From the NCBI GenBank assembly GCA_024752435.1, contig CP103027.1, positions 1,488,001 to 1,552,000 on the forward strand: a stretch of DNA of 64,000 nt, written 5' to 3'. This document shows positions 34,827 through 45,969 of the stretch, in pieces. The DNA is from Allantophomopsis cytisporea. Its lineage: Eukaryota > Ascomycota > Leotiomycetes > Phacidiales > Phacidiaceae. The translations under genes and the position numbers were made by a program. A model generated the notes under the pieces. It was given only the letters and a program-made list of their open reading frames with translations. It did no database searches and was not told where the DNA came from. Position 1 is the first letter of the stretch. Each line of letters begins with the position of its first letter.

Positions 34827-36697
34827 ATGGGTTCCTCTATCTTAGCAGCCGTGTCAGTAGTAACTGCATCATGGCGACTCCTCGCCCTCATCACCGTGCT
34901 CTGTGTCCTCTCCCTTCTTTTTTTCAAAGGACTGCGAAACCCGCACCTCGCACGTCTCCCGGGCCCTGCAGGTGTCAAATACACCAGCCTCTGGCGCTTC
35001 AAGACGGGCGCATCGAGTAACTGTCATAAAGAATATCAGAAAGTGCACAAACTATACGGGCCTGTTGTACGCATTGGACCCAAGCACGTCTCACTTTCTG
35101 ATCCAGCTGTCATACCTGAGATCTACGGGATTTCGAGTAAATATATTAAGTCGCCAACCTACGATGCACTGAGTATGCATCTCTTGACTCGACTTGGTCA
35201 TGGTATTTAGCTAACGTGACCAGCACCCCTTCATCAAGGCCGCAACCTATACAGCATCTTTAGCACACAATCTCCATCGGAACACAAGCGACTCAAGAGC
35301 GGCGTAGCAGCTAAATATTCCCTCTCATCCCTCCTGAAACTTGAGCCTCTTGTCGACGCCGTGACAGACACCTTCTTGCGCAGAGTGCGTACCCTCTCTT
35401 ACCAGTCTCCAGGAGCCGAACGCCCAATTATTGATCTCGGTGAATGGGTCCACTTTTATGCCTTCGATGTCATCGGCGCTATTACTTTTTCGCAGACTTT
35501 TGGCTTCTTGGATACCGGGACTGATCACAGCGGGGTGATGGCTGGCTTAGAGGTCGGGATTAGGTACGGGAGCTGCGTTGGGCAAATCCCTTCTCTACAT
35601 CCGTGGTTGTTCGGTAACCCACTGCTTGATCGTGTAATGCAGGCGGTACCGGCGTTAGCGAAGTCGAACCCTGTGCCAATTGCACTTGAGGTGAGTTCTG
35701 AATTCTGATACTGATGTCAGAGTGTAGATGGGTTGCGGAGAAATGGCTAATGGAAGCAGATGATAAGACAGGCGATTGCAAGCGTGGACTCTACACCGAA
35801 GAGTGATTCCCATGAAGACTTCCTGACGTTCCTGAAGGCGCAGAATGTGAAGTCGCCAGAAAAGATGACCGAGTTGGATATGACGAATCACATGTTTGTG
35901 AACATGTAAGTTACTCACGCCGATTTATCTCAGAGTCCTTGCACCCTCAGGTGCCTGAGTGCTTTGAGCCCAAAATTTTCCACTCCGGGTCTCCTAACAT
36001 CTTCTAGACTGGCTGGCGGCGACACAACAGCCATCTCTCTTCGCGCAATCTTCTATTACCTCCTCAAGAACCCGCACGTCTACGCAAAACTGCAGGCACA
36101 AATCGATGCAGCCGAAAGCGCAGGGCTCTTGTCGCCTCATATCACATTCGCCGAATCGCAGGCTCATATTCCATATCTGTGCGTCTCCTCCTGACCCAAC
36201 CTCCCTTGACAGCAGACTAACCCCCTATTCCAAGTGCTCTTGTAATCAAAGAAGCTCTTCGCCTCCACCCTGCATTTGGTCTTCCGCTCGAACGCATCGT
36301 CCCAGCTGCAGGCCTCCACCTCAACGACGACATCTTCCTCCCACCCGGCACGATTGTTGGGATGAACCCGTGGGTCATGCACCACAATGTTGAGGCATTT
36401 GGAGAGGATGTGGAGGAGTTTAGACCGGAGAGGTGGGAGAGCCGAACTGGCGAGGATATTGTACCCGAAAAGGAAGCCGCCCGCCTGCAAGCCATAAACA
36501 ACTCATATATTCCCTTCGGACATGGAGCACGCACCTGCATAGGCAAAAACATCGGCATGATGGAGATGGCTAAGTTTGTACCGGCTGTGTTAAGGGAGTT
36601 TGAACTTGAGTGGGCGGGCGGGGAGGAGTGGGAGTTGAACAGTGCGTGGTTGGTTAAGCAGAGTGGGCTTTTAGTGAGATTACGAGCAAAGAGGTAA
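34827..36697 (+). CDS. cytochrome P450 monooxygenase, pisatin-demethylase-like
   Basis: Five exons encode 530 aa: 34827-35172, 35224-35690, 35760-35905, 36008-36178 and 36235-36697. The N-terminus MGSSILAAVSVVTASWRLLA carries an ER membrane anchor, followed by the Pro-rich hinge RLPGPAGVKYTSLW. The I-helix reads LAGGDTTAISLRAI (AGGDT oxygen-activation motif) and the K-helix EALRLHP (ExxR). The PERF-like segment is FRPERW, and the heme-binding loop is FGHGARTCIGKNIG with the axial Cys. The sequence is closest in pattern to the CYP57-type pisatin demethylase group that detoxifies plant phenolics, but the substrate is unknown. No biosynthetic partner lies nearby; the neighbours are housekeeping genes. 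Confidence 0.9.
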
Positions 36698-37005
36698 GAA
36701 TGGAGGATAGGAAAGCGTTAGATCTGATATTGGTAGTGCTTTGTGTTGTCGGCCATTGTTTTAGACTTAGAATTCATAACTTGAATATGTTTGCTCGCGT
36801 CTTGTATCCATGGAAGTTTAGCCTTGTAATGGTCGAAGATTTCTACTTGGCTTGACTGAATTGATTCACCCCTCACAGATTAGTCTAAGCTACAAAGGAA
36901 ACGTGAGCTAAAGTCGCTGTCTGAACGCAGGAGATCTTCTGCTCTAGTAGTTTTTTTCAGCGCAGGGACTTTGCGGGTATTAAATTTTTCACAGTTCTAA
37001 TGCAA
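36698..37005. other. convergent 3' region
   Basis: 308 nt between the 3' ends of the P450 (+) and the lipoyl transferase (-). Nothing recognised. Confidence 0.5.
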
Positions 37006-37896
37006 TCATATCGATGATATCTGAACTCCTCTCGGCTTCTCTGCTTCGTCTTCCCTCTTCTCCCTTTCAAACAATTCCTTCCTTTCTTTCATATATACCT
37101 CCTTCTCAGCTCCAACAAGGACATCCTCCTCCCCTACGCTCTCCACACTCCCCTCAAGCAGCCCTGTGAACTCTTCCACCCATGCCCTCCCCACCTCTTC
37201 TACACTCATATCTCCATCCTCTACCCCACTCAACCCCATCTCCTCCCTGATGCTCCTCAAACTAACAGTCCCCCTTCCGACCAAACCACAAGCCACAATC
37301 CTCTCGAACCACCCAATCTCAGTACAAACGTTCAGCCCCACACCATGCGCCGTAACTCCACTGCGCACATGCACTCCAAGAGCTGCAATCTTCCTCATTT
37401 CATCGACCCAAACCCCTGGGTTCTCCGTGCGTAATCCCTTTACTCCCCATCTCGCCAGCGTACGGATCGTCGTCTCTTCCAGCATGTCTACATAGCATTT
37501 AGGCCGCAAAGGACGCTTTCCATCCGGCAGGGCAGGTGATCGCAGATCGAGAATTGGGTAGGCCACTAATTGTCCAGGGCCGTGGAATGTGGTTTGGCCA
37601 CCGCGCATAGATTGAACTACTTTTGCGGTCTGGGGCGTTGAGGGTGAGCTTGAAGAATTTGAAGGGTTCGATGGGAAGGTAATGGGGGAAGAGAGGTACG
37701 CAATTTGGGAAGGCGTGATTGCGTTCAAGTCACGCCGGCCTGTGGTGTAGGTTGGGCTGCATTCGAAGGTAAGGATCGTTGCCGGTGAGGGTGGTTGGTT
37801 GGATTTTGAGGCGAGAAGAGAGGATACCAGGTGGGATTGGAGGAGGGATGTATGTGCGTATGTTGTGCGCGGAATATGGAGGTGGCGGATGTGCAT
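37006..37896 (-). CDS. lip2: lipoyl(octanoyl) transferase (LipB/Lip2)
   Basis: An intronless 296-aa protein. The hallmark RGGQTTFHGPGQLVAYPILD is present at about residues 96-115, followed by GLRTENPGVWVDEMRKIAAL with the conserved Lys, GVTAHGVGLNVCTEIGWF and IVACGL with the catalytic Cys. The enzyme moves octanoyl from acyl carrier protein to lipoyl domains (glycine cleavage H protein and 2-oxoacid dehydrogenases) in mitochondria. The N-terminus, MHIRHLHIPRTTYAHTSLLQ, could serve as targeting sequence. A Ser/Pro-rich insertion (about 71-90) and an acidic, Lys-rich C-terminal extension are fungal features. Yeast LIP2 is the functional counterpart. Confidence 0.93.
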   Translation of the reverse strand: MHIRHLHIPRTTYAHTSLLQSHLVSSLLASKSNQPPSPATILTFECSPTYTTGRRDLNAITPSQIAYLSSPITFPSNPSNSSSSPSTPQTAKVVQSMRGGQTTFHGPGQLVAYPILDLRSPALPDGKRPLRPKCYVDMLEETTIRTLARWGVKGLRTENPGVWVDEMRKIAALGVHVRSGVTAHGVGLNVCTEIGWFERIVACGLVGRGTVSLRSIREEMGLSGVEDGDMSVEEVGRAWVEEFTGLLEGSVESVGEEDVLVGAEKEVYMKERKELFEREKREDEAEKPRGVQISSI

Positions 37897-38633
37897 TTTG
37901 AGGAGAATTGGTATTGGTTTTTGAGGTTAATTATTCGAAGGTTGTTTGGATTTATCGGAGTAGAGTTCACTGTGGCAGTGAGAAATTCCGAGTTCTTTTT
38001 AAAGTAGTCAATTCTGTATTCACGTAATGATCATATCTCGGCGTGACTTCGATCTTTCGACATCATGCCGTGGTTCGGTTTGTTCACCCCATAATGAGTG
38101 AGGTTGTTGATAGTCTATCAAGCGTTGCAAGTCAACATTTTGAAATCGATTAGATTAGATTAACGTCCAGATCCAATTACAACTGTTTGTTTGGTCAGCC
38201 TTGCTTTCGGCTATGGTTGCCGTAAACATCTCATCCTCGCTGCCTCAATATCTTTTTGCGCAACTATTTAAATTCTCTGTAATACATATTGTTCAAGTAA
38301 TTAATCTCTGTACTGGCACACTCGATGCGTTTTATTCTATGGCGACTGCATCGGTCTGAACCAGTTCATGTCAGTAGTATTGTTTTGAACACTTGGGCAT
38401 AGGGTGATTCTAAAGCTTTGGATAACCCTTACAAGAAAGGTAGAACTTAGAGGAACTATGAAGTTTAGGATAATCGTATTGCTCGTGATACATGAAAGCG
38501 CTGAATTACCTCATGTTCAGTTACTTCCTCTTGCAATGGGTGTTAGTATCTACGAGAAAGCAATCGAGATTCACTAGTTTCAAGTGTAACAGAACTACTA
38601 GTCGATGATTTCCGTACTTTGTACAATACCTTC
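37897..38633. other. intergenic
   Basis: 0.74 kb holding the lipoyl transferase promoter and the Spc19 3' flank. No gene or repeat recognised. Confidence 0.5.
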
Positions 38634-39143
38634 CTAGTCCTTGGTAGCGGCTACGCTCATTCTTAATTGTCTTTGACGCTGTTGACTCTGCAGCTGTAAG
38701 CGCTCAACCGCGTACCCAAGCCTTTCTTTCTTCTGCACCAGCATTTTCATCCTCAAAGCGCTCTCCCCACCCACAGCAACACTCTTCCGCCTGTTTCCAG
38801 CCTTTCCAGCGCTCTCTCCCACTCTGCCCTCCAGGAGATCCCTTCTTGCCTCCAGTGCCCGTTCCCTTCTCTCCATACGTCCAACCACAGCTTCCGCCCG
38901 ACTAAGTAGCTCCTCAATCGCAGGCCCTAACTCATCATGTAAGCTCTGTTGAGCATTGACCAGTGTGCTTTGCGGTACAAGCTCGAAATGACGTGTGCTA
39001 TTCAATACAGTCTTTAGTCGGGGGAAATCGGAGATGCCTGTTTCAAGGATAGAGAGGGAGGAGTTCAGAGAGCTGAGAGATGTTCGCAACGAAGCAACGG
39101 ATGGCGCAAGTGCGTGCGACGAGGGGATCGGCGGGGTTGACAT
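38634..39143 (-). CDS. spc19: DASH/Dam1 complex subunit Spc19
   Basis: A single-exon 169-aa protein, close to the family's usual length. It starts MSTPPIPSSHALAPSVASL. The family signature SLSILETGISDFPRLKTVL, followed by STRHFELVPQSTLVNAQQSL, lies at about residues 28-68. A long helical coiled-coil region follows (about 75-115, VGRMERRERALEARRDLLEG), then a basic tail. Spc19 is part of the DASH ring that couples kinetochores to spindle microtubules in fungi. It is divergently arranged with the PNPOx-like gene across a 526-nt shared promoter. Confidence 0.9.
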   Translation of the reverse strand: MSTPPIPSSHALAPSVASLRTSLSSLNSSLSILETGISDFPRLKTVLNSTRHFELVPQSTLVNAQQSLHDELGPAIEELLSRAEAVVGRMERRERALEARRDLLEGRVGESAGKAGNRRKSVAVGGESALRMKMLVQKKERLGYAVERLQLQSQQRQRQLRMSVAATKD

Positions 39144-39669
39144 TGTATTGATTATGTGATGATCTAATGGATTGTAATGACCGCAAAATGTTCGCCGAGA
39201 TAGTATGTCGCCTGATAATTATGCGCGAGGATATCTTTTACGTTGTGAATCGTTGGGTTTGGTGGGTTATGTCTCGATGGACCCGTTTCGTGGTGTGATG
39301 GTGATCTTTCGGCGCAATGTTTTGATAAGATTGTCATAGATATGGACCGAGGAGCGTCGCGGAGTAACGCGCCATCACGTGATGTAATTGGAACGTCATT
39401 CGCGGCCTTCGATCGGCCTTCCAGTGAAGTCGTATGTGAAGATCGCCTGAGATTATTTACAGAATAACGCTCCACTTCTTCCCGCACTTCAAGCAACGTT
39501 CTAATTCCTCTTCTTTTTTGATAAGAACCTATAATACGGATACTTGTACTTATACCACTTGAACATCGAAAACTTCAATCGAAAGAAATTGGAGGCTAAT
39601 TCTTGTATCATATTCGCACGAATCTTATACCTTGCTGGAGCTCAACTCTCAACTCTGCAGATCTTCAAG
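39144..39669. promoter_or_regulatory. bidirectional promoter with ATCACGTGAT palindrome
   Basis: 526 nt shared by Spc19 (-) and the PNPOx-like gene (+). A perfect ATCACGTGAT palindrome lies at 39374-39383, near the midpoint. CACGTG bound by Cbf1-type proteins is a plausible control element. Confidence 0.45.
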
Positions 39670-40386
39670 ATGCAAACATCACCGCCCCTCAACTACGAAT
39701 CCTCTGCTGGTCAAACCCATCTTACAAGCTCTTCCAATCTTCCTGACGAAGTAGTCCAAGTTTTGCAACATGCACGATTTGTATGTTTTCTCACTCGGTT
39801 TGCAGACTTTAGCTAATATCCACAGCTTCATCTCGCAACCTGCACTGCATTACAGCCACACGTCTCCTTGATGAATTACACCTACCTTCCTTCAACGCCA
39901 TACACCTCTCATCCAACTATCATAATGACCACGAACCCAACCTCCAAAAAGACTCACAACCTTATCTCTAATCCCAATGTCTCTCTCCTCGTGCATGACT
40001 GGGTCTCGCATCGCCCTCGCACAGCATCGACAAACGATCGCTCTGCATCCCCACCACGGTCTGCACCATCCAGCTCTCTCGCTGAGCTGCTACTCAACCT
40101 CAATACTTCCGAGCTGAGTTCCATCAGCACGACAATCAATGGTGTGGCACGCATTGCCGAATCAGGATCGGAGGAGGAGCGCTACTTGAAGGAACGCCAT
40201 GTGGAGAACAACACGTTCGAGGGAAGCGCGCTGAACCCTAACGGTGATGGCGGCAGAGGGTGCTATATTGAGGGTGAGCAGGTTCAGGTTGTTGTTGTAA
40301 GTATCAAGGACGGAAGAGTTTCGGATTGGAAGGGTGAGGTCAGGGACTGGGTACTGGAATCGGCGGATTTACCAAATGGGGTTTAA
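39670..40386 (+). CDS. pyridoxamine 5'-phosphate oxidase-like flavoprotein
   Basis: Exons 39670-39780 and 39826-40386 encode 223 aa; the 45-nt phase-0 intron has GTATGT and CCACAG. Residues about 24-105 form an FMN-binding split barrel: LPDEVVQVLQHARFLHLATC, then PHVSLMNYTYLPSTPY, TIIMTTNPTSKKTHNL and NPNVSLLVHDW. A Ser/Pro-rich loop interrupts the fold before LNTSELSSISTTINGVARIA, and the C-terminus has GCYIEGEQVQVVVVSIKDGR. This matches the fungal PNPOx-like family (yeast Ylr456w/Ypr172w type), whose enzymatic role is not established. It is not the canonical Pdx3 enzyme. Confidence 0.85.
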
Positions 40387-41038
40387 GGTTTGCATGTTTT
40401 GGTTGGAGTTGGGAGGCATCTAGAGGAATGGTAAGGAGTTTCTGTTGCTACTCGGGTATTCCGTCCCTGGTGAAGTTGGAAAACCTGTCTCATTTGCTGG
40501 TCATTCTCATATGTGATTATGTTATTTCAATGGATCCTAATTTTAGGTTTACACTTCATATTCCATTACATTCTCCAGGCAGGCAGTACGTGGTTTTTCC
40601 AGATAGCACAAAAATATACAATTTACAAGTCAGCTGCAATGAGTGTATTTCTCGGTTTTCTTCTCGGTACCAATTCTCGCAAGTGTCACTGGTCCAAATC
40701 TTTACGACGAGGTTAGGCAGCCACCAGTCTGAACGCCCCATCGTAATTTCCCTGATATCGGTCAAGTAATCTGATTCTGATGCAACTGTCTCGGGTGGGT
40801 CAGAACAATGAATTTGCAAAGACTTCACCAAGAGTCTTGCAATACTAGGTAAGTTACCTGTTCACTAGAATCGCAAACGTAGCTCTCATAAGAACTCTTC
40901 AACTTCTTGGATTTATCCTACTCGAGCCATATCATGTATATACCACTATCTGTGTACGGCTTCTACCTTTGTCTTCCCTTATCTTGACAGCCTATGGTTC
41001 TATATTGCTCTGGTGCACCTCCTAAAGCCTGCTTTACA
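40387..41038. other. convergent intergenic region
   Basis: 0.65 kb between tail-to-tail genes. ORFs at 40428-40831 on both strands lack domains. Confidence 0.5.
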
Positions 41039-42129
41039 TTAAGAAATGGCAATTGCAATCGGACCAGCAAGTGTTACATCTTGCAAATCCTGAAAGTTTG
41101 AAGGCTGTAAGGTTGTAAGCGCTACAAATGCCACCGCTTGCATATCTTTCGGCACGGATGTAGTACCCGAGCCGGCTTGATTGATGGTGACGGGAGTGTA
41201 TGTTGGCTGATTGAAAAGGTTAACCCAAGCGGCGTAGATCTGCTTTCCAGTCTCGCGCTGCACCCATGCCTGGTGTGCATCCCATTTGAAGGAGATAGTC
41301 TCTGGATAGGAATCTGCTGCGAACGCTGGTAGTTCCGCGGGATCAATGGATAGCTGTGGATAAGCGGGTAGGGGGACTTCGACAGGACAACTACCCGGTA
41401 CAGTCAACTGCAAGCCGATATTATACGCCCAAGCAATGGGGATGCCAGTGTCGAACGGTGATGGATTTGGGATTGCACCATGGAGAATGCGCAGAAAGGC
41501 ATCGTGGCGTGTCTCGACCGCTAAGATGCTGGTTGTTGAGGCTGCGATAGCAAGGTCACCTCCACTAAGTTGCTGCTGGACCCCGATGACGCTACCAAAG
41601 TTAGCGGAGGTGAGGAGGTTGCCAAGTGCGAGAAACTCGTCAAAGTTTGTGGCAGGAAATGTGTAGTTGCAGGCTGGAACTACAGGGGCTGAGTTCAAGC
41701 GGAGAACAGCCCCGACTGTGGCGACATGAACTGCTTCTTGCTAAAGTATCGTGTTAGCTATGGAAGTAAGAGAATTGTTTACAGAAGAGATGAACACACT
41801 GCAGCAATTTTAGAGATGACTTCAAGAGTGTCATTCAAAAGCAAATCACCAGTAGTGTAGACTCCCGTTGTAAGATTGTGGATAGCTTCTGCATAATAGT
41901 ATGCTTCAATATTTTCAAGGAACGCGAGTAGTTGCAAAGCCGTTATGCCAGCTTCTGAGTACTGAGTTGTTGTTCCTGAAACATTTGGTAATCCACCGCC
42001 TGCGATTAAGCTAATATTGGTATTGACCGCACCTTGGGTGAGTTCTGCGGGAGGCGGAAATGGTAATGTTGGTGCAGCATAGGCAAGAGGAAATAAAAGT
42101 AACGTGCTTGCTTTCATGATTGATGACAT
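41039..42129 (-). CDS. Rds1-like secreted ferritin-fold protein
   Basis: Exons 41800-42129 and 41039-41740 encode 343 aa; the 59-nt phase-0 intron has GTGTGT and CTTTAG. The start MSSIMKASTLLLFPLAYA opens a signal peptide; a second Met at position 5 is also possible. The ferritin-like helices are visible: GITALQLLAFLENIEAYYYA in helix 1, ISKIAAQEAVHVATVGAVL spanning the splice junction, FDEFLALGNLLTSANFGSVI, and ILAVETRHDAFLRILHGAIP with ExxH-type residues. This is the pattern of fungal stress-response protein Rds1 and relatives, which are secreted or wall proteins induced by starvation or stress. Metal binding is not demonstrated. Confidence 0.85.
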
Positions 42130-43314
42130 GATGATAGAGTCTAGCACAGATTTTATAATGTGGAAGAGATTTTGATTAAGATGCAAAGTTGAAAATGTGT
42201 TGGAGTAAAGAGAAGTGAAGTGAAGTGAAGTTTTCTTGAGTTCATTCAGGCATGCTCTTGATATAACTTCCAATTCTGGATTCTGAACTACCTACCACTT
42301 TCGCCTTTAACGATTCCGAGCTGAAGTAAATCTGCAAACCTTCTAAATTGTCTCAAGTCGTGTACATTTACCCGCATAGTAAACCTGTTATTTAAGCAGC
42401 AAGCGTCCCGATTATAAGCCCTTACTAATAAAAGATAGACTAAATTGCAGTTTTAGTCATGTCATGGTCTCTTTGATTTTCAATAGATACGGAAGAGGAC
42501 TTAGTGCTGGGAGATCGTGACTTTATTCTTATTTTGGCTCTTTTTCGCGAATTGTATGTGCGTCTCATGGACATAGGCTTCTAAGATCCCAGAACTAAAG
42601 ACCCAATGACATCAGATCAAGGGTCTAATCTTATATTTTGTTGCATCAACTTTGATAAGTCGGATCGATACAAGTCTCTGGACTTCAATTCAAGCAAGGC
42701 GAACAGTTTAACGCCGTCGTGCGATAATCTCGTTAATTGAAAGCAACAACATCAACACGAATAAATCATTTCAATCATTAAATGGTCTACAGACTAAACA
42801 ATTGAAGCAATCATATAATCAAACCACCAAATTAAAAGGGCAAAAGATATTTAAGCTATACCGTCAGCATCGTCTGCTGTCGGGATGACTCAGCATGCAT
42901 CAAGTGTTAAGAACAACTTTAATGTAAGCTCGATGCGATTCTAACCAATTTGGGAGTTGCCTTGCGAGGGAACCAAACAGTTCATTCATTCAAGCTACAC
43001 ATTGTGCGTGATGACGTTCGAGCCACGTAGAGAATAAATCAAGAGATGTGGGAAGATTGAAGTCATGATCAGCAGTTTAATGTAATAAGAAAACTGCGGA
43101 GGCTTAGATGTCCACGTATAAGAATTTTCTCAGCAGTCTTCTCATTGATTAAGAATATCACGGTTGTTTCAACACATAGATTTCTCAAAGATTGAGACTA
43201 ATCTTTGCACGACTAAGGGTGAGGTGGTTTCCAATCTGCTTTAAATTATTCGAGATCTGTTTTCTTGTGCTGTAAACTGCCTATTCCCCCAATCTAATGG
43301 GTGTTCCTCATTTA
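42130..43314. other. intergenic, AT-rich
   Basis: 1.2 kb containing the Rds1-like promoter, with a short (GAAGT)4 tract at 42212-42231, and the thioredoxin 3' flank. No gene seen. Confidence 0.5.
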
Positions 43315-44045
43315 TTAACCACACACATCACCCATGCATCCCCATTTGCTCGTAGGCACAGGAGCCTTAGTACCAAATCCTCTGTTAGTTCTAGCACCAA
43401 ATCCACCGGCACCTCTGGAATCATCTACACGGTCGATATTGAACTTTGATTTCTCAGCCGCAGCGTAAGAATCCAACTATAGAAATTAGCAGTTGCAGAA
43501 AATGTCGGTACGGAGGACTTACAGCAAACAAGCTGGTGAAGTAAAGTCCAAAGAAAGCGATGATGGCATTAAAAAGCCCGTTGAAATTCCACGTAGCAAC
43601 CTTCGAGCCCTTTCCTCCCTCGCCTCCAAGCGTGCGTCCCTTATCCGTGAAAACAGGCTTCACGGGACCTGCCTTCTTGACAGCAGCCTCAACAGCAGTT
43701 GTGAGCTTTCTCTGGTCGGTACCCCGGATGGTCTCGGTGGCGGAGCCGTTGATAAAGATCATGAAGGTCGGCATGGCAGTCACACCATACTGCTTAGCGA
43801 TCTCCTGCTGGCTGTCGACGTCGACTTTAGTGAAGGCGATGCTCTTTGGCTTGCTGTACTTTGTGCTGAGCGATTCGTAGGTTGGCGCGATCGCCTTGCA
43901 GGGGCCGCACCAGTCCGCGTAGACTAGAGATGTTAATGGCTGAGCAAGGACAAAGGAATGAGGACTTACAGTCTACGACTACGACGGAGTTAGATGACAG
44001 CGTAGTACGGAACTGCGCTGGAGAAGTGATAGAAATCGTCGACAT
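43315..44045 (-). CDS. thioredoxin with C-terminal membrane helix and Cys tail
   Basis: Exons 43970-44045, 43523-43923 and 43315-43476 encode 212 aa with matching phases. The N-terminal thioredoxin fold has [20 protein letters not shown] (active-site CGPC), FTKVDVDSQQEIAKQYGV and AMPTFMIFINGSATETIRG with the cis-Pro. After about residue 105 comes a Gly-rich linker and then one hydrophobic helix, NGLFNAIIAFFGLYFTSLFA. It is followed by YAAAEKSKFNIDRV, a Gly/Arg tract and the ending SKWGCMGDVCG. The last two cysteines (CMGDVC) could form a resolving or relay pair. Thioredoxins reduce disulfides. The helix suggests membrane attachment with the Trx domain in the cytosol, which is inference. Confidence 0.88.
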
Positions 44046-44726
44046 GGTGAGGTGCGTTCGTTGTTACGATAGACTGTTCTGTGGAATGGAATGAGATGAT
44101 GTTGATGGTGCCTGTCAGCCCGATAAGATGTAATCTGGTCGTTTAGGTCACCGAAAGAGGTCCGTGCCCGGCTATTCGAGAAGTAATGTATTATTTTTGG
44201 GATTCTGCCGGAATACCAATCCAAACTACGATGCTGACCGCCTAGTCTTTCTGTGTTTCCTCGTCTTGCTCCCAAGTTTAGTTTCCATTAGTCGTGTGAA
44301 CTTTGATTTAGATCAAGGCTAAAGATCACACTGTGTACATAGTCTTTACGACGCGTATTATCGTGCGGCTACAGAAAGTGCTAAGTCGAGACGTTACGCC
44401 GCTATCTGTTTGCTGTTGTCCAGATGTGAACTATCCTTTAGGTTAAGTAGATCAGTATAAAAGCCAATGATATCCAGCAACTTGCATTATGATGCTAAGG
44501 CATCCCTATCGCTCTTCTCAACTAGAGAAGAAGATGGCGAAAATAAATACAATTTCAATTGTGTGGACAGCCTTGATTGTGGGGTTCGAAGTCGTACTCT
44601 GTATCTACCCGGTCCTGGTAGTCACGAATTCATTGCTTGCTAATATCCTGCTACACAGTGTCTTTTGAGTCTCTCTGATACCATCGGTATTCAGCTTCGC
44701 TAGCTAGGCCTTTGCCAATAAGGAAG
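44046..44726. other. intergenic
   Basis: 0.68 kb between the thioredoxin promoter side and the 3' end of the MDR oxidoreductase. Nothing recognised. Confidence 0.5.
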
Positions 44727-45969
44727 TCAATCATCGCCAACTCTAATCACCAATTTTCCCACCTCGGACTGTTTCACAAGCGCCTCGAACGCTTCTTTAG
44801 CTTCCGTCCATGGGTAGACTTTAGCAATATAAGGCTTGATATCGTGCTCCTCCACAGCATTCGCCATTTTCTCATACATCTCTCGGTTCACCGCGAAAAC
44901 CCCGCGTAAAGTCTTTCCCCCAAACAGCAAAGCAGGTATCAAATCAGATTGCTTTTCTCCAGACAAGAAACCTATTAGAGAAATCAGACCTCCTTGTCTT
45001 GTGGATTTAATGGACTGCTCCACGGTTCCAGAGCCTGCAGTTTCCATCACATTATCGACACCCTTGCCTCCAGTAATACGGAGTACTTCTTCCGCCCAGT
45101 TGGGGGTGGTGGAATAGTTTATCAGATGAGTCGCTCCGAGACTCTTCGCAATAGCAAGCTTGGAGTCTGATGAAGACGTTGCAATAACTGTGGCTCCTAC
45201 TGCTGCTGCAATCTAAGAAGGCTTTGTGTTAGCAAATGAGTTTCGTGTATCGGGTGGGCTTGCCCTACCTGAATTGCCAAACAACTCACTCCCCCTGTTC
45301 CAAGGGTCAAGATTGTATCACCCTTCTTGCACTTATCGGGACCAAAGAATAGAGCGTTTACCGCCGTGCCTGCTGCTGCTGGCAAGGAAGCTATCTGCTC
45401 GTATGTGAGTTTTGATGGTGCTCGAATGAGTAAGTCATCTTCCTACATACAGAAGGGTTATTAGAAATTCATTTCTCCCAATATCTCAAATCTTGAACCG
45501 ACGACAGAAAAGGGGTAACAGATATGTCATCAAGACCAATGAGAACAATACACTTGAGAGAAATTGACGTCCTTACCACGACAGCATACTCCCTCAAAGT
45601 TCCATGACTCGCGCCAGCGCCCAACGTGTCTGAGGTCTCGAGAGTTGGCATTGGACCATCGGTCCAGCGGGAAGACATTAATATGACTTTATCACCAACT
45701 GACCACTTGCTTCCTTCGCCTACTGCTTCGATGATCCCGGCACCATCTGCACAAGGTGTGAGATCTGGAATGGCTTGAAGGTATCTCGGATCATGAGATA
45801 TGACCATCATGTCACGAGCATTCAAGGCAGCTGCCCGAATTCGAACCAGAGCTGTTCTGGGATTTGGAGTTGGCTTGGGAACATTGTTATTCAGGTGAAG
45901 GTTAGCGATTCCTGTGGTCGTTCGCCAGTCTGAAGGAGGAGCGGGGTGAATCTGCCAGGCTGAAGGCAT
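44727..45969 (-). CDS. MDR-family NAD(P)-dependent alcohol dehydrogenase / quinone reductase-like
   Basis: Exons 45577-45969, 45269-45442 and 44727-45212 encode 350 aa, all phase 0. The N-terminal GroES-like domain contains RAAALNARDMMVISHDPRY and PDLTPCADGAGIIEAVGEGS. The nucleotide-binding domain has LTYEQIASLPAAAGTAVNAL, TILTLGTGGVSCLAIQIAAA (Gly-rich turn), VMETAGSGTVEQSI and GLISLIGFLSG. It is a medium-chain dehydrogenase/reductase of the zinc-independent type: the GHE zinc motif is absent and Ala-Asp-Gly replaces it. Likely substrates are quinones or enals, but specificity cannot be read from sequence. The start at MPSAWQIHPAP fits the family. Confidence 0.88.

Noticed and set aside
34827..40386. 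Secondary-metabolite cluster around the P450
   Set aside because: The neighbours are housekeeping genes (lipoyl transferase, Spc19, PNPOx-like); no synthase or terpene cyclase is present.
41122..41666. Plus- and minus-strand ORFs inside the Rds1-like gene
   Set aside because: Alternative frames of a real exon.
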